Shown here one piece after another: positions 1 through 11,274 of a DNA stretch of 57,909 nucleotides. Made by a program: the position numbers and the translations under genes. The stretch lies in the NCBI GenBank assembly GCA_025529335.1, contig JAMYHX010000264.1, positions 1 through 57,909 on the forward strand. The letters are read 5' to 3'. The stretch comes from Rhizopus sp. PT2906. Its lineage: Eukaryota > Mucoromycota > Mucoromycetes > Mucorales > Rhizopodaceae. Position 1 is the stretch's first letter, and each line of letters begins with the position of its first letter. The notes below the pieces were generated by a model, which was given only the letters and a program-made list of their open reading frames with translations, ran no database searches and was not told the DNA's origin.

Positions 1-3000
1 AAAAGACCAGCCACTTGTGCACCTTGAACAGTTTTACCATATAAAGATGCAGCTCCAGGAACAACTTCTACTACATTCAATCCACTTGTTGTCGTCACCT
101 TGTTGAGTGCCTTGATTAAGATACTTTCAATAGATGAAGTTTCTGAAGGCAAAGGTACTTCAATCGATGCATTCTCATGGTGTTCAAATTCATCACCATG
201 TTCAGCCAAGAGCGTGGCAAAATGAACTGGATCCATTGGCTGCTTGTTGTTCAAGAACAGACTTGCAGGGATGGGTATCTCAAATGGGCTCTGGTTGATC
301 GTAGATGATTCCTATACTCAATAGATTAGCTTTCATATCAGACCCTAGGTTCTTTTTCTATACCTCGACATCATAGAACAAAACCCCTCGAATGCACAAC
401 CCTGGCCTTACGTTTCCAAGGACCTCAAAGTGTGCTATACATTCAACAACCTCATTCGCTTGTAGTTCAAAGGTTTCTGTTGCACAAGCGATGTGAGTTG
501 GGATATTGTCCTGAATCATCTTTAGGTCAAAGGATTCAGCAAACTCCAAGCGCAGTTTTGGCAGCATCTTTTCTTCACTCAGATTGCTTATACTAAACTG
601 TACAACAACAACAGGTGACTCATCTGACTTTAATCGAAGTGAACTCATCTATGATATTCCCTTTAGTCTATCTTTAACCAAATAAATGATCCTTGTTTAC
701 CATTCGAACATAGTCAACTTCCAATACTTTCACTTCTTTAAACATGTCAACTTGTTCTTGTCTATCTACTAAAGCTTCCCGTACATCATTATCTATCGTT
801 ACTAAATCGTTTTGTCCAGCTGTTTCTGCATCGTTTGTCTTATCACTCTATTAGACCATAGTTTAGATCATGTGGTCAGTCTACGTAACTCAAATGCTAC
901 CTTTGTTTTCTTTGTGCCCTTTTTCTTCTTCTTCTTTTCAGTGCTGCCTTCTTCCTTGGAGGCTTTTGATGATTTTTTAGATTTTTTAGCTTCTAATGCT
1001 TTTTCATTCTTTTTCTATTGATAGTGGTTAGTAACATCAGATAAAGCATATATATATATATATCAAGAGTTACCTGAAGAGCTCTTAATTGTCGGCGCTC
1101 ACTTCTATACTTTGCTTCTTCCTGAAGGCGAAGTTCTTCAGGGCTAAGGTATGCCTTCACCTGCTGGAATTTTTCATCTTCGCCTAATGGAGTAGACAAG
1201 TCAACATTATTAAGTCCAGCTTCTTCTGCATTATCAAAGATATCTCTTGTTGACTTTTTAGTATATAATGCTGCCTTTGCCTTGTTTTTGCGATTGCTAT
1301 TGTCTTCCTTTTCATCTTCAGATACAGCAGCATCTTCAGGCATTTCTTCTTCTGCATAGACAGGAAGCTTGGGAGGTGACTTGGGTCTCTTGGATCGTTT
1401 AGTTTTCTTTGTCTTCTTTAAACTGCTAGCTCCTATATGTATCTTTGTTAGCATCTGTAAGTAAGCCAAGAGATATGTATGCGTACGCGAATTGATTTCT
1501 TCCACATTTAATTCAACTACTGGAATTGAATCAACATCAATAAGGCCCTTCTTATCATCTGCCATGATATAATAAGGATCGTTTTTACGTGCTTCTCTTC
1601 TCGCAGCACGACGCTACACATGACACTGTCAACTTGAATCCATATTTCTCCTTTATTCATAACTTACTCTCTCTTTTTCAGCCTCATCTTCACTACTTTC
1701 ATAACCCTTTGACTTGGATTTCTTCTTTCTTGAACTTTTACCAACCTTTTCATACTTGGATGCTTCCTCAAACGAACCATCTGACTCAGCATCTTGCACC
1801 AAATCAGGCAAAGGCTCATTGATCCACGTATCCAAATCCAAACCTTCAGGAATAGGAACCTTTGATTGCGCCTTGGGAGCAACAGGGTTCAATTCATATA
1901 GGAAGAAGAGCTTGGGGAGATCCTGCAAAACTAGTGGAGCATCTTCTAAAGTGGGATCACTTGTTGCATCCAAGACGATCTTGAACAACGATTTTACATC
2001 ATGAGCTCTTTCTTGTACCTCAAGGTCGGCACTGTAGATAAACATGTCCATCTTTTCATACATAATCTGCGTCACTTTGACAAACTCGCTTTGAAGTTCG
2101 GCATTCCACTGTGATATCAAATCGGTTGTCCAGTATGCGTATATCTTGATAACACTATGCACATAGACTGTCTGAACTTTCACAGGCAAATTAGCTGCTT
2201 GTGGCGATAAAAGACACTCGAGTGTAGATGGAATGTCCTCTAGGTAACTATAAAATGATGTTAAACATGTGAATCAAATTGACCGAGAAATGACATACTT
2301 GCAGTATTCACCACAGATCCAAGCGGCTGCAGATAATATATCGATATTAGAATCTCTCTTCTTGGCAGTTTCCAAAAAGTGTTTATCTTGCAGTAAATTG
2401 TACTATTCTATTGTTTAATTTAATGGATTCTCTCTTTATGTATAACGTCTTACCATCTGTTTAACAGAATAATCCCGAACACTCTTTACACGAACACTAA
2501 CATCCATCAATTGGTTCGTCAACAGTTCACCCACGTTCACACCCGCTGAATAAGCAATATCAACAAGAACTGAGATATACCATTCAAAGTCATTCAAATT
2601 GTGGTAGTGGTTCTGAGAGCACATGAATACGATTCGGTTGATGATATCCATACGATACATTGGATCAAAGATGGCGGAAGAGTCATGCAATGAGATCGAT
2701 TCTGTCTTTTTAGGCATAATATGCGATATCAACTTTTTTACAATGTCCATAATATTCTTACGATTCACCATGCCAACAACAAGGTCAAGTGCTCGTATGC
2801 GAATACTGAGATCTTCATCGTCAATACACTCTAAAATGATGTCTCTATGTTCAGCCACTAGTTTTGGATGAGTTGCTAATAGTCTTCCCATGGCCAATAA
2901 TCCAACATACTTCACTACATAATAATCATTAAAGAAAAATGGCAGTCATTTGACAGTATAAACTTACAGTTTTGATCAGGATCTTCTAAAAATTTCCTTA

Positions 3001-4100
3001 GCTTGTTTGTACAAGTGGCAGCTAATGCATTACCCGCCTCACCAGCAGCTTCAAGGAAACCACCGGTGATAACGGTATAGATACATTCATAAAGTAATGA
3101 CATGGCAGGTGTTGTTTGAATAAGCGATGTCAGTGGTGGGAGTAGCTTCTTAATCAATCTTGGCTCGAGTGGTGTCAACGATGCAAACTATAAGATGAAT
3201 AAATAATGTGACTCTAAAGACTCCCTTTTGACTTTTCCATACCAATTTAATAATTTTGATGAGCATCCAGTTGTTGGTAGAAGTTGTCAGAATCTTGAAT
3301 AGCTGAGGTGCAAGTGACAAATAATTCTTGGGATTCTTTCTTGCTAGTTCACATACAACACTAACGACGGCTGAGACAACAGCTATCAAGAAAGGGTCAA
3401 TAAAGGCGCTATATTCAATAGTACAAGGTCTTACATGGATCAGGGTCTTCCAGCTTTTCCTTTAAGCGAGGGAAACTTAATCGTAAGGCTTCAGGATACT
3501 TTAAGAATATCTTGTAGAGAACGAGAATAACTCTTTTACGAATATAAGGTCGAGAATGGTTGAGCATAGATACCAAATCAGGAGAAAGGTCTCTAGCCAG
3601 GTCAGGTGTTGCAATATGAGATAAACCATTAAGGGCAACACTAATGTCAACCACAGCAGGAGATGCCAAATCCTATTTCATTCACAATAAAGATCTACTC
3701 TCTCTCTTTTTTTGTCTTGTTTTTAATTTACCTTTTTAATCAAATTAGTTGTAAGCATGAGCACATCCGTGTCTTGTTGAAATGATAGAGTAGCTGCCAA
3801 ATAACCAGTTTGTTTATGAGCAAATTTAGCACTCGACATGACTTCTACAATGTGAAAAGAGGCCCAAGACATATCATAACCGAGCATTTGCAGCTAATAT
3901 CAACATGAGTTTATATATATATTTATATTGTTTAGAGTATTTACATAAGCAAGTTTGGCAATAGCAGTAGATTTTATGTCCAAGTCATTTGATTTCACTT
4001 CATTTCGTATCTCTTGTAAACACACAGCAATATACTTTTGTTCATTTTTCTTGTTTGCTCTTATGCCTCGAATAAGGTCTGTCAGAGACTTTTCAAACAT
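1..4100 (-). CDS. APL5: AP-3 adaptor complex subunit delta (delta-adaptin), 3' end cut by window
   Basis: Large subunit of the AP-3 coat, which sorts cargo from endosome/Golgi to vacuole or lysosome. The start is ATG at 4098-4100, giving MFEKSLTDLIRGIRANK, the typical delta-adaptin N-terminus; longer upstream frames read into leader-like sequence. An intron at 3894-3944 (GTAAAT..TTAG) is followed by exons encoding HEAT/ARM adaptin repeats (AYVNTL-type joins, LGYDMSWASFHIVEVMSS, then SHIATPDLARDLSPDLVSML). A Lys/Asp/Glu-rich hinge lies around 1000-1900 (KKTKKTKRSKRPKSPPK, EDEKEDNSNRKNK). The C-terminal ear-like part continues through 360-650 and on to base 1 in open frame, so the stop is outside the window. 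There are about eleven short introns, one with a TA microsatellite near 1050. Family identity is clear from the N-terminus and adaptin block; exact internal splice sites are inferred. Confidence 0.9.
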
Positions 4101-4287
4101 ATTGTAGAAAAAAAGAAAGGACGAGGCTGTTGTTGTGTGTGCAAGCGCGAACGTCCAAATGGTAACCTCGTATTCGAGCGGAGAAAATAATGGGCGTAAC
4201 AAGACTCCTCCATGTTTCAGCTTTCTGATATGAGCTTTTTTATTAATTACAATAATATAGGATATGATACAATCTGTAAAAAGATAA

Positions 4288-6151
4288 TTAAATTCTAAAT
4301 CTATAATCTAAGCGATTAGATCCTTCATCCTTTGTATGCTTCAAGTAGTCCTGCTTCTCGGCTTCAGTCAAACTATCCCATTTCTTTGAACGATACTTGT
4401 TTGTGAACACATAGCGGAAATGTTGGATTATCAAAAAGATAGCAGATGAAAGTGCGATACTGAAATTGATCCAATTTCCTCTTATAAACCTAGGGGAATC
4501 GCTTTGTTCTATGAAATAACATTTAATCCTTTGTTTTTGTCATTTTTAATAATGATGTGTTTCTTACGGTATATCTGTGATCCAGGAACACTGCAGATAT
4601 TAGCAGCACCAATAACAGCGCCAAGAGCAAGGACACGCTTACTGTGAGGTGCAAGATTAGATGACATCCAAGCGATATGCATACCATGCCAATAAGGAGC
4701 CGAGGCTGCAAACAATGTTGCTGCGTAGAAATTCCAGCGACCAGCGCCATCAGGTACCAAAATCAAAGACAAATAGCCAGCCATGGCCCAGGCACAGCCA
4801 AAGAGACCATGAAAAGCATAATTTCCTATTCTCTCGGCGTTTCTTGCAACAACGATGGAAACAATAAGGTTTATGAAGAAGGAAGGTATCGTAAGCAAGT
4901 TGCTAGTCGTAATTGAAAAGCCATATCCTCTGATAAGCGTAGGAAAGTATGTTGAAATGGGCGTGGTATGCATCATGCTTGTGAAGGTAATCAGAAGATG
5001 CGTCCAGAGCTTGGTATCAAGAATAGCCATTCGTACATCATGCCATGTTATGTGTTGGTCCTGTTCGAGATTGTACTTGTCGTCACAGATAATTCTTGTA
5101 ACAGCAATTGCCCTTTCACGTTCTGTAAACCATCCGTATTTGCCACGAAGAAGACCTCTTGTTGTAGATGGGCTTTTTGGAAGATAGAAGCTAAGTAATT
5201 GATCATCAGTTGGAATAACTCTATGTATTCAATATTTGTCTTACATCGCAATAAACCCGACAATGTGAGTAATGATGCCATCAATAAGGAACAGCCATTT
5301 CCAACCATAAAGGCCACCAACACCTTCTAGTCTAAATATCCCAAATGATATCAAGCCAGAAAAGGCAGAAGCAAATGATTGGATGCCCCAAAACCAGGAA
5401 AGACGTGTTGCTAATTCACTGGCCTTGTACCAAGATGTAAAATATAATAAACAAGCGGGGATGAAGCCTCCCTCAGTTACAGCAATGAAGAATCGTGTGG
5501 CAAGATATCCACTATAGTTCTTTATTCAAAAAAGGGATTAAAATGTGTTATTTCAATATGTATATATATCAAACTTACATGAAGAAAAACGTGAGCCCAT
5601 GTCACGACGGCCCAAGAAAACATCAAGAAAGGGATCCATCTGTGTGGCCCAACACGTTTAGCGATTGGATTTGTTATCAGTGTGATGACAGTAAATACTA
5701 CAGAGTACAGTAATGTTCCTGTGTTGATACCATTCATGTCAAATCCCAAGTGTTCTGGCATATTATCAGAGATGGCATTGGCTACATGATCAAGATAGTC
5801 AGCCAACATAGATAAAGAAGAATGCTTTAACTTACATATATTAGTTCTATCCATATTAAGTACGAATGTCATAAGCAATACAAAGGGCATCAACTTGAGA
5901 TCGATCTTTAAAAGAACCTTTGCTTCTTCTTCTTTAGTCCATTCCAAATGAGGAACATAACCATCTATGTCACTTTTATAGTCTTCACTAGAGTATGTAA
6001 ACGATGTTGAAGAAGAATCGGTCAATTTGGTCACGACATGTTTTTCATAGGCTACGTCAGTAGTAGCAGTAGTAGTAGTAGTAGTAATAGTAGTAGTAGT
6101 AGTAGTTTTGTCACTAATGACATTCTTTTTATCATTTGAAGAAGTCATCAA
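4288..6151 (-). CDS. MFS transporter, anion:cation symporter / allantoate permease (Dal5-like) family
   Basis: Predicted 12-helix plasma-membrane importer of an organic anion or vitamin-like acid; the substrate cannot be told from sequence. The N-terminus has a Thr-rich tract encoded by a TAG/TAC-type triplet repeat (6060-6110), then the family's EEAKVLLKIDLKLMPF segment and NMDRTNI. A 52-nt intron (about 5784-5835) splices to give NISNAISDNMPEHLGF. Later blocks include GPHRWIPFLMFSWAVVTWAH and the second-half WMSSNLAPHSKRVLALGAVI with IGAANICSVPGSQIYR. The last exon ends in a cytosolic tail (SLTEAEKQDYLKHTKDEGS...RFRI, TAA at 4288-4290), typical of this family. ATG codons at 6151 and 6148 are adjacent. 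It lies about 190 bp upstream of the AP-3 gene on the same strand, with no functional link apparent. Confidence 0.88.
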
Positions 6152-6703
6152 TTGGATAATGTTTTTAATTAAAAAAGAAAAAGAAAAATATGCCTCTCCC
6201 TCTTTTTATAATCCCTAGTTGAGAACTAGGATAGATAACAGGATAGCACACTATATTACCAATATCTGCACATCATATTTAAAAGTGATTATGCAATTTA
6301 TGCAGGGAAATAGACACTCTTCATATTGTAACACAATTGATCAAAATAAACTGGTTTGTGTGATTGTCAAATTGTTTGGACAATTCGCGTCATCTTTGGC
6401 ACGATTTACTACGCTATTATTATTAAGATGTAGGAAGCGATTTTGGGTACTTTCTACTATCTATAATCATTGAGAACTTTCCTCTGCATCAAATCATGAC
6501 TTTTTTGTTGGTATTTTGAATATCTTTAATTCAATGGAGTCCTTCATTGTTTCCTTTTTTTGGACTCCATAAGTGTAGAAACTTTATGAAGGTCTGACAA
6601 ATGCTCTAATTTCAATCTTATCTTGATTTTATATATATAATATTTTCGAATAGAAAACAAGAACAAAGAATATATTACACTCGCAGTTTTAAGGCGTGCT
6701 CTT

Positions 6704-6734
<31 letters not shown>

Positions 6735-6963
6735 CTACAAAATTATCCCAGTGGCTTGTCTTTGTTTTTTATACAAAAGTAATAGAGCTTCTCATGCTTT
6801 CTCGGTAACTTTTCCCTAAGATCATATGGTTGTCGGTTCTTGAATCTTTTATACCAAGTAAAACTCACATATTATTTAGCTCTTTTCTTTTTAATAAAGA
6901 CTCCACTATGAGACTGAATAAAGCACATCATACTATATAAAAGCTGCTCTTCATTAAGATATC
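6152..6963. other. gene-free interval with long poly-T tract
   Basis: No supportable gene seen. AT-rich sequence containing an uninterrupted run of 27 T at 6707-6733. The side near 6200 is the likely promoter/leader of the MFS gene; the A-rich and pyrimidine-rich sequence 6150-6200 resembles leaders elsewhere in the window. Confidence 0.6.
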
Positions 6964-7134
6964 TTATGGTCTAACCATCACGCTTTGATAAAACTGATCC
7001 GGAGGTGCCTTCCTAATACACTGACCGATCGACACAGAATGACCAAGTGGATGCTGCTCCATCTTACCTTGGACTCTTGCTGAAAGCTCAAAACATAATT
7101 GATATATAAAATTTACTCACGGACAATCGGACAT
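6964..7134 (-). CDS. tentative small spliced gene, 41 codons, unrecognised
   Basis: Minus-strand reading: ATG at 7134, a 14-nt first exon (MSDC plus two bases), a consensus donor GTGAGT at 7120, an intron 7076-7120 (45 nt) and a second exon 7075-6964 that stays open to TAA. The second exon reads GKMEQHPLGHSVSIGQ, then CIRKAPPDQFYQSVMVRP, which looks like real protein rather than AT-rich noise. The acceptor used here (CAAG) is one of two close AGs; using the CAG five bases earlier breaks this reading. A TATA-like TGTATAAAG lies near 7310-7318 followed by a pyrimidine-rich leader, and a short upstream ORF (10 codons, ATG near 7165) ends just before the proposed start. No family recognised. It could also be a 3' exon of a decayed larger gene. 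Confidence 0.3.
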
Positions 7135-8236
7135 TGCCTAGTTGTAAAGAGCGTGATATGTTGTTGTCATTTTCAGCGCTCAGTCGGTAGGACGAGATGT
7201 TGCTGGGGGTTTCAGAACAAGCAGCAAGGTCTCTGTACAATGCTCTCCTAAAAGCAATTGTCGATTTTTTTAAAAAAAAAAAAAGATAATGAAAAGACTG
7301 CACTTTTCTCTTTATACATGAAATCTAATGTGATCAGTAATGGTACTATCCCTGCAAAAAAGAGCTCTCTTTGTTGGAGTATGAAAGACAAGGAACGCAA
7401 GAACAAGGCTGTATGAAGTTTCAAAGTAAATCTTTGAAAATGATGTCATTGTCGAAGAATAAAAATTGGCTTTTTAGATGTTTATGAACAAGCACAGAAG
7501 CATTTTTGTAAGACCATGGAAGCAATATCATCTAAAGATATGAATGAGTTGTAATGCTGCTTCCATGGGCTGGTAGAGCAAAAGGGTACTAATACAAAGA
7601 CTTTTTTTTATAGTTCAAGGTCAGCTTTTTTGTTAAAGATTTATGCTATACACGACCTTATTCTTGAGCTTGGGGCTTCTTGAAGCTTTTTCCTATGTTT
7701 TTTTTTCTTTCTTACATTCATTTTAGACATCTACTTCTTTTTAATATGTTATTTCTATCAACAAAATACAAGTCGTTCTTGCTGGCTCTAGTTTCTGAAT
7801 TTGAAGCACATTGTTTAACCCGACTATGATTTGCTTTAAATCGTCTGAATTTGAACAGAGAGCACTGTATTTCGTGTAACCACTTCTTTGCCTAATTAAT
7901 CAACACTGACATCGACCCTTCGTCATAGAGCCCTGTTGTATGCATAAAATATAATAAACAGAAAAAGAGAAAGATCAGAGAAGATAGCTAACTGTTTATA
8001 AGATTCATTTATGAAATATAATAAAAGAGAGGGAGGGAGTGTGTCTTTTAAAGATGTATGATTCATAATATCACTTCTAAGACAGAATTATGTCGCCAAT
8101 GATGATTTATTTTATGCGCATAAATTTACAAATATGAAATTAAGCCAATTCCTATAGTGATTTAATACCCATGAAAGTATTAAAATGACATGACATTGTC
8201 TAGTCTTTTTCTTTTTTTGTTTTCTTTCACAATCAA
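7135..8236. other. gene-free interval, leader/promoter sequence
   Basis: No coding region recognised between the tentative small gene and the large plus-strand gene. It contains an AT-rich region with T-runs at 7267 and 7700, and pyrimidine-rich sequence just before 8237 that could be the leader of the following gene. Confidence 0.5.
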
Positions 8237-11125
8237 ATGGACAGGAATACTGATATTAACTTTTCAAACCAACCGTAAATACATAGTTTATACCTAATGT
8301 ATCCATCTTACATTCGTTCTGTTTAGCACCGAACAGCGATCTTCTTCTATTGATCGTAGCGCATACAGCTCTGCTGAAGCGCAACGTGCTCAAACAACTT
8401 TACATCCTGGAGGAACTCTGCAGAGCTCTGATATAGGATTAGGTACTGAAACAATGGTACCCAGAAAACAACAAGATATTCCCAGAAATGTCAATGGATT
8501 TGACCTCTTCCATCTCAATATTGAACAGCAGCCTACCTTTAACGACCCTGATAAACGTCACACGTTTGTTCAGACTCAAGAAACACCTGACGTTCGAGCC
8601 AGAAAGACATCTGAACCTTCAGTAGCTACTCAGATTTCACCACCCCCACGCTATGCTGCTAACCAGCAAAGGCGATCCGTTCCTTATGACGAAACAATTT
8701 CATTCTTTGGTGATTCCAATGCAACAGACAACAAACACTATCCCTCTCGGTCTTTGCTCGATCAAGATGGTCTCCATCGAGGATCCATTGGTACTTTACC
8801 TCATGCTGGTGATAGCCGTGAGCGCAGAAGATCCTCTGCTCTTTCTGGTTCAGGTGAACAACAGAGGGACAGTCTTTCTACTCCTATGCACCGAACTTCC
8901 TCTGCCCTGTCTGGTGCTGGCGACTTTCTCCCTCGAGAAGAATCATCCACGACACCTGCTATGAATGATGTTCCTATCGGTGACAAAGCCCTTCATCCAG
9001 AAGACAAAGTTTCTGCTGCACCTGCTGTCATTGGAAATCTTCCTTCGACCCACGAACCTGCAGGTCTCCTTCCTCAAAGCGATCAAACCCCTACTCCTCA
9101 ATCTCCCACAGTTAACCAGGGGGCTTCAACACATCAACCTTTGGAAGGTGAAGACAAAAATCGAGAAAAGAGCTATTCAGAAATGGCATCTGAAGCAGCC
9201 GCTAATGTCACTGCGACGGCCAAGGGAGCTATGGCCACTGTGGCTACAGGCGCCACAGCTGCCGCCGCTGCACTCTTTGGCACAAAAAACGATGAAGAAA
9301 GAGCAAAACGTGAATCGAATGTAGAACCTGCCATTCATGGTCAAGAGGCTGATTATGATTCAAAGGACAAGGTTCGTAGGGAAAGCGCTCCTGATGATCA
9401 GCATCCTTTTTGCAAGAGCGTCCATGAACCCGTGATTCATGGCCAAACGGCCTGTTACCACTGTGTGAAGACTGATGATGAAAAAGCCCAAGTCAAACCT
9501 TCCGCGGCTGAAATTACGGGTACAGCTGCAGCTCTTGGTGCTGCTGGTACGGTTGGCACGGCTGAAGCTGTACTTGTTACTCCCGATCCTATTGGTACAA
9601 GCTCTGTAATAGAAGACGATGATAGTGATATCGATCATATCTTGAAACGGCCCGCAAACACCGGCGCCCAATCCACCGGCGTTCAACCCACTGGCATCCA
9701 ATCCACTGGCGTCCAACCCACTGGCGTCCAACCCACTGGCGTCCAACCCACTGGCATCCAACCCACTGGCATCCAATCCACTGATCAGCCTACCGAATGG
9801 GCAGGCCAGCCTTATCCTGCTACTGATGGCGTCTTGGTTGCTGACAAGCACAACTTTGGACTGAACAGACCTCTTCCTTCTGAAAGCAATAATGAAAGTA
9901 TGAGCAGTACACGCGCTATTAATGGTGATCCTATCACTGAAGAAGACGAAATTAAGCAACGTGCTTCTACTGCTCCCACAGACAAAACCATCGAATCTCC
10001 CTCTGAGCATCAACAAAACCGAAGAAGCAGCCTCACGGCAGGTCTCAAGAGTAAGGCTGCGGCCGGTGGTGCAGCCTTTGCCTCCGCTTTCCGTCGCCTT
10101 AGTCATGGTCCCTCTTCTCCTACCGAGACAGACCGTCGTGTGTCAGATGCAGAAGCTTTCAAGCAGCAACAACAGATGCAACATCATCATCATGTACATG
10201 GTGCGGACAAGGCTATTGATACAGAAAAGCAAGTAAATAACTATGCCATCCCAGAGGATGTGATGAAGGCTCGAGAGAATAACAGACAGCTGGAAGAAGA
10301 CTATGGCAAGAACTATCCCAAAAAAGAGTTTACAAGACAATCAGGGCCTATTAGCCAATCACCACAGGTTGTTCCAACAGATATAGACACACCTTATGAT
10401 ACACGTGCTGTAGGTGAAAGTGGCTTTACCCATGGTTCAGATAGAGCAACTGGTCCAACTGGCGCTGCTGTTGCTGACACTGCTGGTGCCTCTGCTGTAG
10501 GTGCCTCTGCTGGTGCTACAGCTGCTGCTAATGCTGATGCAAACAAGACTCTGGAAAATATTACTCCTAGTCGACCACGTGAAGAAGTTACTACTACTTC
10601 TTCTGTTCCTGAGTCCAAAACTCAACCTGCTACTTCTTCTGTTCCTGAGTCCAAAACTCAACCTACTACTTCTTCTGCTCCTGAGTCCAGAGCTCAACCT
10701 GCTACTTCTGCTGCTCCTGAATCCAGAACTCAACCTGCTACTATTTCTCCAACCAATTCAACCAACACATGGACCACCGCCCCTATGGTAGCTGACCAAC
10801 CACGACATGCATTTGGTGGAAGCTATGCCTTTGGTAATCGTGACATAGTAGCACCAGGTGAGTATAGTAATAGTAATATATGATAAATATTAAATTCATT
10901 ATGAAACAGTTCAGCAAGGGATTACCAAGGTCCCAGGCATTGAATCTATGAAGGTAGCTGATGTACCTGGTCAAACTGAAGGACAAGATAACTTTGTTAA
11001 AGGGGATAATGAGCAAAGAAGGACATCAAGAAAAGGATCGATCCAGGTATGAAATGTTGCCAATCCTTCTTTACTTTTCTAACTGTTTATTATAGAAAGT
11101 AATTGGTAAAATATTTCATAAGTAA
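8237..11125 (+). CDS. large low-complexity protein with tandem repeats and many RRxS sites, unrecognised
   Basis: The main open exon has an internal ATG at 8454, but the frame is open and protein-like back to an acceptor at 8326 (GTTTAG). A short first exon 8237-8274 (MDRNTDINFSNQ) joins it through a 52-nt GTAAAT..TTTAG intron in the right phase, so I chose ATG 8237. Two further introns (10858-10907 and 11047-11095) add a tail ending KVIGKIFHK, TAA at 11123-11125. Features seen: Ser/Thr/Pro-rich disorder, two copies of EP(A/V)IHGQ about 40 residues apart near 9330-9440, an Ala-rich segment (AMATVATGATAAAAALFG), a TG-x-Q-x pentamer array, a 12-residue PES-containing array, a His run near 10180, and at least six R-R-x-S motifs plus RKGS. 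The only Cys residues noticed cluster near 9410-9465. No enzyme domain is visible. It is probably a disordered, phosphorylation-regulated scaffold or cell-cortex protein; that function is inference. Confidence 0.75.
9660..9779 (+). repeat. in-frame 15-bp tandem repeat (TG-x-Q-P/S pentamers, 8 units)
   Basis: Eight consecutive 15-nt units encode Thr-Gly-(Val/Ile/Ala)-Gln-(Pro/Ser), inside the large low-complexity gene. Units alternate between two nearly identical DNA forms, suggesting recent unit duplication. Confidence 0.9.
10596..10739 (+). repeat. in-frame 36-bp tandem repeat (12-residue PES units, 4 copies)
   Basis: Four units of the pattern T-S-(S/A)-(V/A)-P-E-S-(K/R)-(T/A)-Q-P-(A/T) are encoded in tandem near the C-terminal end of the large low-complexity gene; the following sequence (TISPTNS) looks like a degenerate fifth start. 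Confidence 0.88.
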
Positions 11126-11274
11126 ATAAAGTACTTTATAATTTAATTGCTTAATCACTCGTAAAAAAATCATTATTGCATATTTGGTTCTGGACTTTTT
11201 TATTTGAAAACGAATGACTCACAGAGGCTTTTTTTTTTCTGATTAAAAAAACTGTTACACATTAACTGAAGTAT

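Noticed and set aside
7160..7190. GCTCAGTCGGTAG resembles a tRNA D-arm
   Set aside because: No T-arm at the right distance; better explained as leader of the tentative small gene.
9360..10106. Long minus-strand frame opposite the low-complexity gene
   Set aside because: Mirror of a repetitive coding exon; splice structure and codon pattern support the plus strand.
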